A model generated the notes under the pieces. The model was not told the origin of the DNA. It was given only the letters and a program-made list of their open reading frames with translations, and did not search any database. The position numbers and the translations under genes are program-made. Source: Pontederia crassipes (taxonomy: Eukaryota > Streptophyta > Magnoliopsida > Commelinales > Pontederiaceae). From it: 64,000 bases of DNA. Shown piece by piece: positions 24,301-37,800 of the stretch (positions within the stretch are counted from its first letter, which is position 1; each line of letters begins with the position of its first letter). The DNA is taken from the NCBI GenBank assembly GCA_030549335.1, contig JAUKPH010000027.1, positions 1,116,001-1,180,000 of the forward strand. The letters are read 5' to 3'.

Positions 24301-26950
24301 GGGCTTAGACTAAAATACCTTTTAAAGTTGTTCAGGCAAATCCAAGTGCTTGCCTTTTATAGAGAAATGAGGGTAGTTATTGATAACTTTCAAGTGGTTT
24401 ATTAATTCATCTAACGTTTCGAGATTATTTCTTTGTATATCCAAAAAATTATTTCAACGGTATTACTCAATTTTATGACTTAACTATTTTTTTAGTTTTG
24501 ACAAGAAAATATACTGATTAATAGAAGACTAATTTTACATAATTTATTCAACATGGAAAAGTTATTTATACAATATTCAATAATCTGTGAGTTAGGATCT
24601 ACAACTATACAACAAAAGATTAAATATTCATGTACATGTCACCAGTTTAACTATCTATCATCGTTATCATCTCATCTTACACGAATTCAAGTACAATGGC
24701 AAAGCTAATAAAAAACTCAATTATATAAATCATGTATCAGTATCAATAAATAATTTATATCTAAACAATTTATGATTGATCACAAAAAGAAATTAACAAT
24801 AATGATAATAATAATTAAATTATCAATCATAACAATCATCAATTACTGATGACCCATATTCATTCAATTCATTATCGATTATCTTGAATCAATTACCAAT
24901 CAATCATAGATCAATGAAAGTCACCATTAATAATTATCAATTCAATTAACTATTACAAATATATTCATCAAGTACAAAGGCCACTATTTATTATCCATCA
25001 GTCATAAAAGGCAAAATTAATTATCCATCAACCATTAGAGTGAGATCAATAATCCATCAATCACTATGACAAAATCAATAGACCATCGAACACTAAGGCA
25101 TAATTTAATTATTAATTCAAAATTTAGAATTACGATCTTATTAAGGGATACCATGTCACTTTTATACAAAATCAATAAGTTTGCGTATGATAGAGGACGA
25201 ATGACCACACAAAGTCATAATTTTTAAACTATATGTCCAATTCAATTCGATTATCTATCAGCTCGAAGGTACTATTAGTCCGATGGGCAATCAATGGACA
25301 TGAGCCCAATAATTTTTTACTTTTATTTCAATTACTTAAGACATCTATATGTAACAAATTAGTTTAGGTTAAATAGGATCCAATCAAGGTCAGTACTATA
25401 GTTAAATGGTATGACTAGATATGATAACAATTTGATCTAAAGTTATCTATGATAATATCATTATATCAATACTATAATCAACTATCATAATATCAAGAAT
25501 AATCAAATATAATAATAATTCAATTCACTATAATTAACTATCCAAAAATATGTTTTCTATCCTCAAAAAATGATATGCTATTCCAATTCAACTATTCCAC
25601 CTCAGTGGGAACATGGGTCATGTTACCAATCCAACTATTTTACCTCACTCGGGCGAAAATTGGGGCGGGTATGATGTGAATCTAGGCTAGGTCAGCGCGA
25701 TTCACTCCAATCCATACATTAATGTTAGAACACAATCATGTCTCCTTACAACTCGGGGCAAGTCAGGCGAACACGACCTCATCCAATTCGGCACAAATTC
25801 TATGAAATTCAGGCCATGTTCATTGAACATGATTTGTTCCCTCATTCAATTTGGTCCGAGTTCAGTGGAATCCAGATCGTGTAAAATAGTGTCCAGGCTG
25901 TATCAAACAGAATCTGTTGGATTTTGTCGTCGTTGGGAAGCTATGTTCCGATGCAATTTTTTGGCCATCCTATGGATGTCATAACAATTCCAATCAATGT
26001 AAAAGTTGTATAAAATTAATCTTTATATGAAGGAAAGAGTTCAAAGGTCTATACCGACAAAAATAGTCAATATGAAGATCCCCTAGGTATCTTCAATTAG
26101 CTGAAAACCAATCGGGGTCCTCTTATTCACTAGCTGCACGAAGCAAACTTTGGCCAATGATTGCTCTGAGTTGACGTCCAAAAATTCTCGGCTATCACTT
26201 GGATATTGTTATCCTATGTCAGGATTTCAAAATTAGTTGCTCTCTAAAACGCATCAGTTCACGTATAAATGAGAGAAGTAGGACTCGTGGTGTAGAAATT
26301 TAATTTGACTGTTAATGATTTTCAATCATCCCTTTATGTTTTATTTATAGTTTTTAATTAGAATTTTTTACTCCTATCGGGTCTTGGACTAATTCTCAAT
26401 TAATCTTGGTCATTCATCATTAACTACCTTTTGTTAGATATTTAGATCTAGTTAAATCCAAATTTAACTAATTATTCCACAACCATCCTTATTTCAAAAT
26501 CAATTATATTCAAACTCCTCTTTATCTCTAATATTTAAACCATAACTTCTTATAATCAAACTCTAATTTCATTTTATTTCATTGTTCTCTAATTGTGGAA
26601 ATTATTTAATACCATAATATTTTATCACTTATTTTTTAATTTAAATAATAATTAATAGTGTTTTAATAATTAAAATATTTTTAGGTCACAACACACACAA
26701 TCCAGCCCTATTTCGAAGTCCTGTATTTATTAAAACTTTATTTAGATCTCAACTCAAATTGAAAATCCCTAATCTCATTCTAATTATTTAATTCTTACTC
26801 CAATAGGAATATTGCTTCTTTCACTTCAATCCTTTTACAGTTATCTTTCTATTCATTTTCTCTCATTTAATCCCTTTCAATCCATTAAATATTCTAATTA
26901 TATTATAAAATTACTACATTATCCTTGATGAAATCGCAGGGTATTACAAA
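24300..26950. mobile_element. LTR-like non-coding DNA (tentative)
   Basis: A long non-coding stretch that ends in GCAGGGTATTACA at 26935-26947; read on the minus strand this is TGTAATACCC, a terminus type of gypsy LTRs. It contains a 30-bp tandem repeat (24991-25110) and a GC-richer section (25600-25900) with repeated GTTCA/GAAC phrases. The opposite LTR end and a target duplication were not found. Confidence 0.3.
24991..25110. repeat. 30-bp imperfect tandem repeat, four copies
   Basis: Units start with (T/A)TATCCATCA or close variants at 24991, 25021, 25051 and about 25081; each is about 30 bp and about 65-75 percent alike by eye. Confidence 0.55.
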
Positions 26951-28600
26951 CTATTAACAACTTCTTGGCCCACCATTTCAGTCCATATCTTAATCTTGAG
27001 ATTTACACTTGGACGGTATGTTCATGACACATTTGAGACCTTTTTGAATCTCCTGGTGAATGCATCTTTTCATTCTCACTTCACAGACATGTTGCATGAA
27101 AGTTACATGCAAATATTACTTTAGCTAAAACATTCCTCATGATAGTTACACCTATCAGAGTAGCCGATATCCGAAGACTACCAATATGCAATCACAAGCC
27201 ATTGTTGTCGTATACATTGCTTTAACATTGAACTTTACAATTTGGACATGCGAATAAGATGCAAGGTTACAATATGACCATTTAGTATCAATACTAGGTC
27301 AAGTAGAATGGTTTTTTAACCTCCATGGATAAATGTAGTATGTGTGGTTATCCATTCCATTTAGGGGTCGTTTGCGTGAGGTAATTCAAATAGATAATTA
27401 ATTAATTTTTAATTTTTTAAAGTTCGTCACATTATCTTGTTTGGTTACAGTTTATTATTGATAGTTTTAATAACTTTAGTGATCCGAATAGCATGCAAGA
27501 GATGTGTCTTTCTAGATTATCATTTGGGTGCAATGCATTTGATAAAAAAATTCATTCAATAAAAAATTTTACTTTTAAATATTTTATTAATAAATAAATA
27601 TCATCCAACTATATCTTCTTTATTATTTGGAACATTTTTACAGATAACTCTTAATTTTACTTTATCTTCAATTGTCTATATTCACTCTTCAATTTTCCAC
27701 TTATTTATTTATAATAATATGTGATCAAAATCTAAAATAACTGAGCATTTGTTTTAGTGTCCATGATTGTGCCATAAATAATATTCTTATACTTAAAATA
27801 TGAAATTTATGTGTTTTACACCTAACCTAACTAGCGGTTTGATCCCATTGAAATCATTCAAAATGAGTTGAATGGTAACACATAAAATTGTTACAATAGT
27901 TACATATATATTTATTATATTTTCAAATAGAATCTAAATATATGTTACCACGGGATTTCTTGGAGCTTATGTAAGATAGAACAAATTATGAACTTAACTG
28001 AGATCAATATTGAATAAGTCTAGTTTTGTTTAGCTCTGGAATCATATTAATAAGATATCGGTAGATAAAGTTATGTGCTCATCTATAGGGTGTTATCAAT
28101 TTGTCCATTGAAACTCTTACCTGATTTTATAAATTAGATATGAAATAAAATATGCTATATATTTGTTTGATAATTTAACGTGTGGAGGATGTATATGTCA
28201 GGATTCATTTATAATTGGAATTACTTGAAAAGAATATGTCCAGCGAAAGTTATAAATGTTTAACCGGACCCTCCCCAGTCCGTCAGAAGAAAATTTAGGA
28301 CAGATCATGTTAGTACATGTGAAATTTATTGTGCTCAGTTCAGCAAGTTATAAATTTTATGAGTTATGCCTCAAGAAATCTAATGTCAAGAAAAATTGGA
28401 ATCATCTAGTTTTGTTACCTATGTTAAGAGTTATAAATTTTTTTTAACCAAGTGTACAAACTATCATAACGCACTTTTGATGGGTAAAATTAGGAAGATT
28501 GAATACATAAATGATATATATGTGTCATGTTTAAAGTATCATAGGTTGGTGTTCATTTTATAATATAATAATATAAACATATATTATTGTTATAGGAAAG
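26951..28600. other. AT-rich intergenic DNA
   Basis: No coding frame of note, no RNA gene and no clear repeat edges are seen. 27365-27540 carries GTTTGCGTGAGG and similar phrases found at ends of small plant MITEs. Confidence 0.35.
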
Positions 28601-29911
28601 AAGATTAATGTAAGAAAAAGAACAGGGGAAGTCTTTTGTTATCATTCATATAAGGTAAGTTGATTTCTCCTACTCTATGTTTTCACCTCTTTTAAATTCG
28701 GTGTGACATCGATTGTTATATGTATTTAACATGTTTTGGATTGATTATGAATTGATTTTGAAAAATGCAATTATAAAAAGTATATATGAATGTATGATTG
28801 CACATTTGAAAAACATATGTGATATGATATGAATGGATTACGAGAAGTACAATTTTCATTTGAAATGATATTTAATATGATTCATCTTTTGATATTGAGA
28901 CATAAATTATTATATGATGAATCATGAATCTACATCTGCCTGCATTGCATGTATGATGGTTGGAGCTAAGTGCTACATCGCTGATTACGATGGGAGCCAC
29001 ATCTAAAGTCTAATCCATCATTCTGTTCCTCAATAATGGGATGAGATAGATTGGAACTAAGTGTCATGCGGAGCTAAGTGTCACATCATGAGTAGTCACG
29101 ATGGAGGCCACATCTAGAATCCGTAGGGGCCACTTTTAGAGTCCACGTATCGCTACATGATTTATTCTCCGAAAGGGATGAGATAAAATGGAGCTAAATG
29201 CTACATCACTGATTACGATGGGAGTCATCTATAGAGTTCATCTACCGACCATTGGCCAGTTGGTGATCCGTGCATTCATATGAGAATGTTGCATTTGCAT
29301 ACATATATTTGATATGGTTTGAATGCTATTGATTGCTCTTGGTGTGTGATGATTTTGATTATAAAATTATATATATTATTTTCAAATATATGAAAATGTG
29401 ATATTATAATTATTGCATATCTTTGCATGTCTCTTCGAATTAATTAGATGGTAACACATATGTTATGAGTTATCAACTTACTGAGCTATTTTTAGATCAT
29501 AATGTTGTTTCTAATATTTTTCAGATCAATATAACTTCTGAGATCGTGAACTCATAATGCTATGAAGGTTTAATTCCTTTGATATAAAAGTATTGAGGGC
29601 TCTCGTACGTGTCCTTTTGTTAGGATGTCGGGAGATTTGGTTCAGTTTATTATTTTTGTCAAAATAAGTTGTACCGAAGATAAAGTCATTTTGTGGGATG
29701 TAAAACATAAGGAAATTGACTTGCTCTGAAATGATCATCACATAAGTTGTATAATTTATTTAGTGATATTTTTATTCTTACGTTATATATATATAAAAAA
29801 ATTATTACATCATGTTTCTGCATTCCTTCATAATTTTGTTTGATTGTCCGTAATGAATCGCGAACTTTGGTTTAAACCACGATTTAAATCTTGGGTCGTG
29901 ACACCAATGAC
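28600..29911 (+). mobile_element. LTR-like block ending GGGTCGTGACA (tentative)
   Basis: 28960-29250 holds three to four degenerate copies of GGAGCTAAGTGCTACATC-type units, followed by a TTACTGAGCTATTTT motif (29480) and an end GGGTCGTGACA at 29901-29911. This arrangement resembles the 3' half of a gypsy-type LTR. The start, partner LTR and coding region are not visible. Confidence 0.35.
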
Positions 29912-30400
29912 CAATCGTCTGACTCCGACCATCTTCGACCGCAGGGCACAGAACTTGTACTATTGTACATTGCGATGTGCGCGCGGTGCCATCCCTAATG
30001 CTAGGCCGTGGGCATTCTTGATCACGATGGCGATGGCCGACAGAGGTTCCAGCTATGATGCTCGTGGTGTACGTCCTGTGCCTGACGTCGTCGTCGGCCA
30101 TGCAAGTCGAAGCATCAAGGCCATGGTCACGAACTCTCTAGCTCCGATGGTGATGACCTTCTTGCATCGTTGTAATGCGGCCGAGACAATGGATGATAGA
30201 GATGAATGAGTGATAAAGTGATAACTGTTAATATGTGATTATGTTTTAATTAATTATATTGCTGTGAGTGGTGATTATTCGTTACTTGTGAAATGTGATA
30301 TAGTGTAGTAATTGTAGTTGCGTACTAAGCTATGCAATGTGAAATGTGAATGTGATTAGTTTTGTCTTGATTATTGATTATATTGTTGTCTTGATTGAAG
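29912..30400 (+). mobile_element. GC-rich leader preceding the hAT relic
   Basis: 29912-30210 is GC-richer than its surroundings and open in both orientations (121 and 98 codons), but neither frame resembles a known protein. Its position directly before the BED-finger frame suggests it belongs to the 5' part of the same hAT element. Confidence 0.35.
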
Positions 30401-30429
30401 TAATGCTGGTGAATCTCAAACAGTAGCAC

Positions 30430-32880
30430 CGAACACTCAATCTGCAATTGCTAGTACTCAATCAGTGAGACTAAAATCTAATGTTGTGTGGGAACATTGC
30501 CAAATTTGTTATGATGTCGATTAAAATGTTTATATTGTGCAAAAGTTTTTAAAGGTGAAGGAATACATAGAATGAAGATGCATCTTGCAGAACAAAAAGG
30601 AGATGTAATGACTTGTTCTAAAGTTAGTTATGATGTGAAGTATTTTCTTGGAGAGCAATTGAAAGTTGCATCTGCATCCAAGAAAAGAACACTTGATCAA
30701 AGAGATGAAGAAAAATTCTAGCCAACTGTCACATGTAGATGTACAATGTTCACAAGAATAAGTTGCAAAAGGGAAGGGAAAGGAAGTAACAAATGTAACC
30801 ACTTTTTTTACTCCAAGGACAAGTCCCAGTGTACAACCTTCTATTAGAAGTGCTATGGCAAATAAAGATGCTATATATCGAGCTGATTTTGCTGTTGCTA
30901 GATTTTTTTATGATTGTTGTATTTCATTTAACTGTGTAAATTCAATTTATTATCAACCCATGATAGATGCTATTGTTGCTATTAGACCGAGATACAAAGG
31001 GTCTTCTTATCATTCTATTAGAACCAAATTATTATATAATATCAAGAAGGAGGTAAGATTATTGGTTGAAACTTTTAGAAATGCTTGGAAAGAAATTGGT
31101 TGCACTATCATGGGCGATGGTTGGCAAGATCGAAAGAATGGACAACTGATTAATTTTCTCATTTATTCTCAAAAGGAATTTATTTTGTTAGATCAGTTAA
31201 TGATTCTGATATTATTAAATATGTCCTAACTTTTTGTAATTTATTTGTGGAATTAGTTGAATTTGTTGGAGTGGAAAATGTTGTGCACTTGGTTACAGAT
31301 AATATTGCAAATTATAAAGGTGCAGATAGATTATTGAATGAAAAGTATTCTACTATTTTTTGGTCTCATTGTGCTGCACATTATTTGAATTTGATCTTAG
31401 GAGAACTTGAAAAAATGAAGCTTGTGACTACTTTGACATAAAAAGCAAGTAAGGTAACAAAGTTTGTTTAAAATAATCAATTTTTACTTGCTTGATTAAG
31501 AAAAAAGATCAAATTGGACTGAAATTTTACGTCATAGAGCAACTCATTTTGCTACAACCTTTATTGCATTGAAAAGTATTTATGATCACAAAATTGATTT
31601 GCAAGATCTAGTCACAAGTACAGACTTTTCAAATTCAAAATACTACAAGGATACGAAAGCAAGAGTTTCATGGACATTATCTTGGATAGTAGGTTTTGAA
31701 ATGATTGTTGTGTTATTGAGCAAGTTGCAACTCCTTTGGTTCGATTGCTATGAATTGTTGATGGAGATGATAGACCTTCACTTGGTTATGTATATGATGA
31801 CATCTACAAAGCAAAGAAAACAATTAAGAAAATATTTATAATGAAAAGATTTTTGTACAAGCCTTATACAAGAATCAACAAGAGTAGATGTGATAATCAA
31901 CTTCGCAGAAAGATCCATTGTGCTGCATATTTTTTGAATCCCGCCTTCTTTTATAACAAAGAAAATTTTTGTATCAAATCAAAAGTGCAACAAGGATGAC
32001 TTGATGTATTGGATACACTTGTTACACATAGAAAAATTGAAGTCTTGAAACAAAGTTGGCTATATGAATGCTAAGCTTTGTTAATCACTTAACTATTGAA
32101 ACAGCTAAAGAGTTAAGATTAGGTAATAATCTCATTTTTTAATTTTTATATTATTAACTTTGTTAAGTGTTAGATCTTTTTTGAATAACCTTTTTATATT
32201 AGAATAATCTTCTTATATTATTTTTTATGATAGATCAATGATGGCGTAGTTTTTAATTTAATGCTCCAATAATATCACAATTGGCAATTCGACTACTAAG
32301 CCAAAATGTATCTTCTTCTGGTTGTGAGAGAAATTGTAATGTGTTTGAAAGGCTACATTTAAAGAAAAGAAATAAGTTAGAACACAAGAGATTAAAGTGT
32401 ATGTTCATTATAACTTGGGTTTGAAAAATATGTATGTGTTATGAAAAAAAGTTATTATTTATAAAAAAAACTATAGTTCATATTTGATTGATTAAATATG
32501 TTTCTTTGTTTTATAGGGCTCTTAATAAGGAGAAATATCTTCTTGATCCCATTGATTATGAGAGTATGGAAAAGATTGATTATTGGATTGTAGAAGATGA
32601 AGATACTCCATTACTTGATTATGATGAGTTAGAAAAAATGATTTATAATGATTTGGATGCTCCAAAAGTTTGTACACAAGAAGGTAAAAATTTAAATGAT
32701 TATTTCTTTTATGCATCATCCTAATAGTTTATTATAGTTTATTATTGTATATTATGAATTTATCTTTTTTGTACAAGGTGATGTGCAAGAAGAAAGGATT
32801 GAAGCTATGGACTTTAACTTGAATTCTTTTTCACGAGAAAATGAAGATTATTTAAGAAGAGAATGATATTTGAGATTGTA
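30430..32880 (+). pseudogene. hAT transposase relic (BED finger, DUF659-like core, hATC)
   Basis: A nearly full-length but stop- and frameshift-ridden hAT transposase on the plus strand. In order: a BED zinc finger (CLYCAK-like Cys pair, then GIHRMKMHLA, about 30530-30600), the start of the catalytic region (ADFAVARFFYDCCISFNCVN, GCTIMGDGWQDRKNGQLINF, about 30880-31160), VENVVHLVTDNIANYKGADR and FWSHCAAHYLNLIL (31270-31400), the helical part (about 31500-31840), and a hATC dimerisation segment (LLSQNVSSSGCERN, LHLKKRNKLEHKRL, 32290-32400). An acidic tail frame follows at 32488-32724. BED plus hATC identifies the superfamily. No activity is possible; terminal repeats were not found. Confidence 0.88.
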
Positions 32881-32943
32881 TTTTGAATTTGAAGTCATAG
32901 ATATGTGAACTAGGTTGTGTTAGAATTTAATTGATCTTTGAAT

Positions 32944-33085
32944 TTGAAGTTATGGCATGTGATTGTGAACTTGAAGTTATGGCATGTGATTGTGAACTTG
33001 AAGTTATGGCATATGATTGTGAACTTTGAATTTTGATTTTAAAGTTATGGCATATGATTGTGAACTTGAAGTTATATATATGTGA
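32944..33085. repeat. 27-bp tandem repeat
   Basis: Unit TTGAAGTTATGGCATGTG plus ATTGTGAAC is repeated at 32944, 32971 and 32998, and again in degenerate form up to about 33085. It lies just downstream of the hAT relic. Confidence 0.75.
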
Positions 33086-33089
33086 CCTT

Positions 33090-34115
33090 ATGAACTTCGA
33101 ATTTTGATTTTGAAATTATGACATGTGAAATTAAAGTTACGGATATATGAAATTTTAATTTTAATTTTGAAGTTATGTCATATGAATTTTAATTTACAAG
33201 TTAAAATTATTTGTGGCTGTTGTTAGTTATTAATGTCTACTATTTTGGTATTACTTTTTAAAATTTAAAATATTATGATGTTATTTCATTACAATCTTTT
33301 AACTTATTAACTTATTATGTCTAAACTTTTTTTAGTACATGTTTAAATTTCATGAATTAAATATTAAATACTGGTCGGACCGACCGGTCCGACCTAAAAT
33401 GAAGCTTTTTTTGGTTCGTTGTCCGATCCGATCGTGACAACATTGGAATAGTATCAAGAAACGAAGTTGTTAGATTGATTAATTTAAGTGGTAATATTAA
33501 AGATAGATTAATTAAACTGATTATTTGTGACTTATTAGATTGATTCACGATGATTATGTGCTCTTGTTTAGGAACTGTTTGACATGTAAAAAAGTAAGAG
33601 TACTTAATAGCGAATAAATATTTTTTCTTAATAGCATTTAGAGGTTTTAAGACAAAACAATATAAGCTACTTCTACTAGCTTATAAAGTATAGAGACGAT
33701 TCCATATTTTATTCATATTAATCCTCATTCTTTTATAAAAAAATATTTAATTATTAAACATTGTATACTATTTTTATTTCAGTACCTCACATCTTTAATT
33801 TTACTTACAACTCAAATAAGAATTTTATTTTAAAATAATAAATATTTTTGCATTATAATAATATTTTAAAAATTATTACTATTTAGAATAAAATATTATA
33901 AATTAATTATTATGAATATGATGTGTACAAAAATGATTAGAAATTATATCTTACGCCTATTTTTATCATTTTATACAAAATATTAATTTAATTGTTGTGT
34001 TTATCAAACTATTTTTTTATTAAATTTATAAATAAATTGATATTCTTATACTCTAATCAATAATCAAACTACTAACTTTGCAAAAAAAAAAAACCTCTAT
34101 ATGATTTCCGTTATA
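33090..34115. other. AT-rich DNA between hAT relic and fold-back element
   Basis: Contains a CGGACCGACCGG palindrome-like core at 33374-33396 and TAATAGCG/AATCAAACTACTAAC phrases (33560-34080) that resemble the repeat family at 22885 and 41020. No gene seen. Confidence 0.35.
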
Positions 34116-34656
34116 CATCTAAGGATTATTTCCATAAACCTTCCCTAAACTATCACGATTTTTCACTTCTAACTTTAAATTACGAACTTATTTTTTCGGA
34201 TTCATAAACTATCATAACTTTTCCACTTTAGTCCCCTCATCCACTTCTATTATGTTTTTCATTACTTTTATTTTTTTCCATTTATGAAAAGACTAAATTA
34301 CTTCTCACTTAAGAAAAATATGAAATAATAAATATAAAAAATAAAAAAAATTGTTGGAAGGATCAAAGTGGTAAACAAAAAATTGTCATTTATAAAAAAG
34401 ACTAAATTACCCTCCATAATTTATTTTCATTTTTTTCATTTTTTATTTATTATTTGATGTGTTATGGAGAGAAGGGTAATTTAGTCATTTCATAAATGAA
34501 AAAAATCAAAAGTAACAAAAAATATAATAAAAGTAGACGGAAGGAATAAAGTGAAAATTTTATGATACTTTAGGAATACAAAAAAAATAAGTTCGTAGTT
34601 TAAAGTTAAATACGAAAAATCATATAATGAAGTTTTATGAAAATAATCCTAAATGT
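34116..34656. mobile_element. Fold-back MITE with about 120-bp inverted arms
   Basis: The left arm (about 34116-34240: AAGGATTATTTCCATAAAC, then CTATCACGATTTTTC, TTACGAACTTATTTTTTC) is matched in reverse complement by the right arm (about 34540-34656: GAATACAAAAAAAATAAG, TTCGTAGTTTAAAGTTAAA, GAAAATAATCCTAAATG). The centre has further inverted TTTAGTC/GACTAAA blocks. It ends about 200 bp upstream of the SpoU start codon. Confidence 0.75.
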
Positions 34657-34752
34657 TATTTTTTCCATGACATCCCCGTAGCGGGCTTAATTAATAGTCG
34701 CAAGAGGTGGGGGCCCTAGTCCACTAAACAGGCCCTGAAGTCTGATGGATAA

Positions 34753-34758
34753 GGCCCA
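34753..34758 (+). promoter_or_regulatory. Site II-like GGCCCA element of the SpoU promoter
   Basis: GGCCCA about 100 bp before the chosen ATG; such elements are frequent in plant housekeeping promoters. It overlaps an upstream in-frame ATG (34758), which argues that this ATG is in the promoter rather than the coding start. Confidence 0.4.
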
Positions 34759-34856
34759 TGACATCCCTGCAGTGGCGTCTATACTATAGATGGGCGAGGA
34801 AGACTACGAGCTGTTCGCCTCATCCGCGCTCCGCGTTGGCTTCCGGCGCGCGAGCA

Positions 34857-37800
34857 ATGGACCCGACAGGCGTCCCTGCGGCTTTCAGCCTGAGCGTGAG
34901 GTGCTCGACGATGTGCCTTCGCCCGTCCCGTCCTCATCTCCGCGGCGTCCCCCTGCCCGTCGTCTTGAGGCCCTGCGAGCTCCTGCTGCCGCTGAAGCCC
35001 AGCCGGCGCTCGCTCTTCCGCCGCTGCGCGTCTTCTTGGGCGATGGGGGGCCCGGCCCCCTCGTGCTCCCGTGAGTAAGCTTCCCATCGATCCATGGTTA
35101 ACCGCTTGAGTCTTGCATACTGAAACAATGGTATCCATGCGCTGACAACAGACGGTAGTGACAGTACCTCTGCGACATTCTTTCAGTCATGTTGCTTTGC
35201 ATGAACTCGAACCTACAGCTGTATCGTGCCCTCTAGCGCTGCAGTTGGATTTAGCTTATGACAGACACTTTCCTGTTGGAGACAGTTTGCGTTGTTCTTA
35301 TGGACGTTAAAAAATGATCACAGTTACTCCAATTATCATGGAAACTTCTTGAAAGTACTAAATTTGATACCACTATCTTGCATATTGAAACTTTATGTGC
35401 TTATTACTTGGATATCTACATGGAATTCAATAAAGATCATTCAGAATTCATATCTTTCATAAATCTACCTTACTTTAGCGATGTTACGAGTAAATGACTA
35501 TGCCTTTGCTGGTTGCGATATTTCTGATATTAGAACCCAAATGTAAGTTATTGCAGATGCGTATATTGATCAAGTCTTTGATTAGTTAAACATTTGTTGG
35601 TTATTTAGTTGCTAACTTCTTGCCTCTGCACAGTCGAACGAAATGGAGAGAGCACTTCTTGTAATGGTCCTCTAGAAGATGTTAACAAGCCTTCACGGAA
35701 TAGAATTCTTCAAGTAGTGCTGGTATCTCCTCAGGTATATTTAATGCTCTAGCAATTCTTTTCTTCATCGTTGTTTGCCAAATGATTGAGGATAGCATAT
35801 GGTTGTATGTCCATGGGAAACCGGACCTTTTGTCTGTTTTTTAACCCTCACACTTTCTTCCTGATAGGAGACTATATAATACGCAGTATTTAATAAGGGA
35901 ACCTTCTGCTCTGGTGGGATACTGAGCACATTTTATCGACTGATCAACAGATCTGAAATCTTATCATTTAAGTGCATCATTTATATGAAACGTTGATCAA
36001 TGGATCAACGGCCCCTCCAGAGCAAGAGGCGCTAGGTGCTCTGGAGGTACATTAATCCCATTTAATAACTCTACACCATCTATTCTTGTAACCTTATAAT
36101 TAAAGGCTTTTAATAAATGGATGATTGACCCATTGTCAACATCCTATCTTTCTTTCAAGAAAACTCTACACCATCTACAGGAAAAAAAGATAACACTGGA
36201 TCCTTTTTTTTGTTAAAGACAGAGCTAAAAACTAGGTACAAGGTACCCTAGAAAAAAGAAAATTATACATGAAGGGAAGAATTTAGTTGTGATATAATAA
36301 ACGTGTAAGCATGATGATCTGTAATGTGAGATTTTAGTGCTGATATAACTAATGTGGAATCATAGCACATGTTAACTTTAATTCTGCCACTGAAACAATG
36401 TATCTGGTTAGTAGGAAATGTGTTTAAGATATTTCTCTAATGCCTTTTCTGATGGCGCCATAGGCAGTTATGGAAACTTACTTCTACCTGTTCTTCTTGA
36501 TTTGCTGCTACTTGCGTGAACCTATGTTGCATAGGTACGGGTACGGTACCGGTACCCGGTACGGGTACGGGTACGTGGTACGCTAATTTCTTAAAATTTA
36601 GGGTACGGGTACGTTATATGTAATATAAATTTTATATAAAAAATTATATGTAATATAATAAATTAAGCTATAATAATAAGTAATAAAACTATTTTGCAAA
36701 GAGATATCATATTTCTATTAATATAAAATAATTTGTCACATCATATTATTTAATTTTTTATGCCTTTAATTAGGACAACAAATAAAAATCCTAATTAAGT
36801 TTACAGCATTAAGTCTTGTTATAAAAAAAATAAAATAAAATTATAGCGCTAACGTCTACTTTTGAGTTGCTAGCTTTTCTTTTTGTTCTCCAGACCTTTC
36901 GTTCCTTTTTTTTGGTAAGCCGAACCCTTTGTTACTTCTCTCACCTTTTTGTCTTCTTTCTTCTTGCTTTTTTTTTCTTTGGCTTCTCTCTTCTTTCATT
37001 TTTGTGATTTGCAAACTCTATTTTAAGACAAGGGAGGCGTACCCATACGTACCGTACGTGTACCCGTACCCGGTACGTACCGGGTACGGGTACTTCAGGG
37101 TTTTTGCCGTACCCGTGCTTCATAGGCGTGAACAAAGTGTTGGCAAACCTAAACACCTCCTAAATGAATAGCAGATATTATCAGCCTTTTCTATCTTTAC
37201 TATATAAACTGATTTGCAGATCCCCGGAAATACAGGATGCATCGCCAGATCATGTGCAGCCTCAGCTGTCGGCCTGCATCTTGTAGAGGTAAGGTTAGTA
37301 CTAATGATCTTTTTAGGTTTCATCACTGTTGCGATCATTTTATGGTGCTTCGACAAAAGAGCTTAGTTCAGCAATCATTTTCAAACTGTGTATATTCTTT
37401 TGAATGGCAATATAGAGTTTTCTTCTCAAATGTCATAGATTCTAAATTATAGATTGGGGTAGTAACTCTCTTACTGCTAACATGTCCCCAACGTGTGCCT
37501 TAGGTCTTGTTTCCAAAAAAAAGTGCCTTAGGCATATTGAAATTGTGTATATTATAGTGCTGACAAGAGAAGATAAATCCTCAAGTTATTTTTATATTGT
37601 ATATTTTTCCACTTATTCAGATTGTCATTACTGAACACTTATATTCTTGCAGCCGTTAGGATATACGATAGAAGATTCAAAACTCAAGCGAGCTGGATTG
37701 GACTATTGGCCGTATCCCTATTCCTGTTTCTTTATATGAATGCACATAGTTTCTTAAACAAATCCTATTTGGGATGACTGTCATTGTGCCTGACCATTTG

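Noticed and set aside
29805-30209. Overlapping frames of 121 and 98 codons before the hAT relic
   Set aside because: Both strands are open and neither resembles a protein; treated as leader DNA of the hAT element.
34758-34856. 33-codon N-terminal extension of the SpoU protein
   Set aside because: In frame and possible, but it overlaps a site II-like promoter element and the protein from 34857 already has a credible transit peptide.
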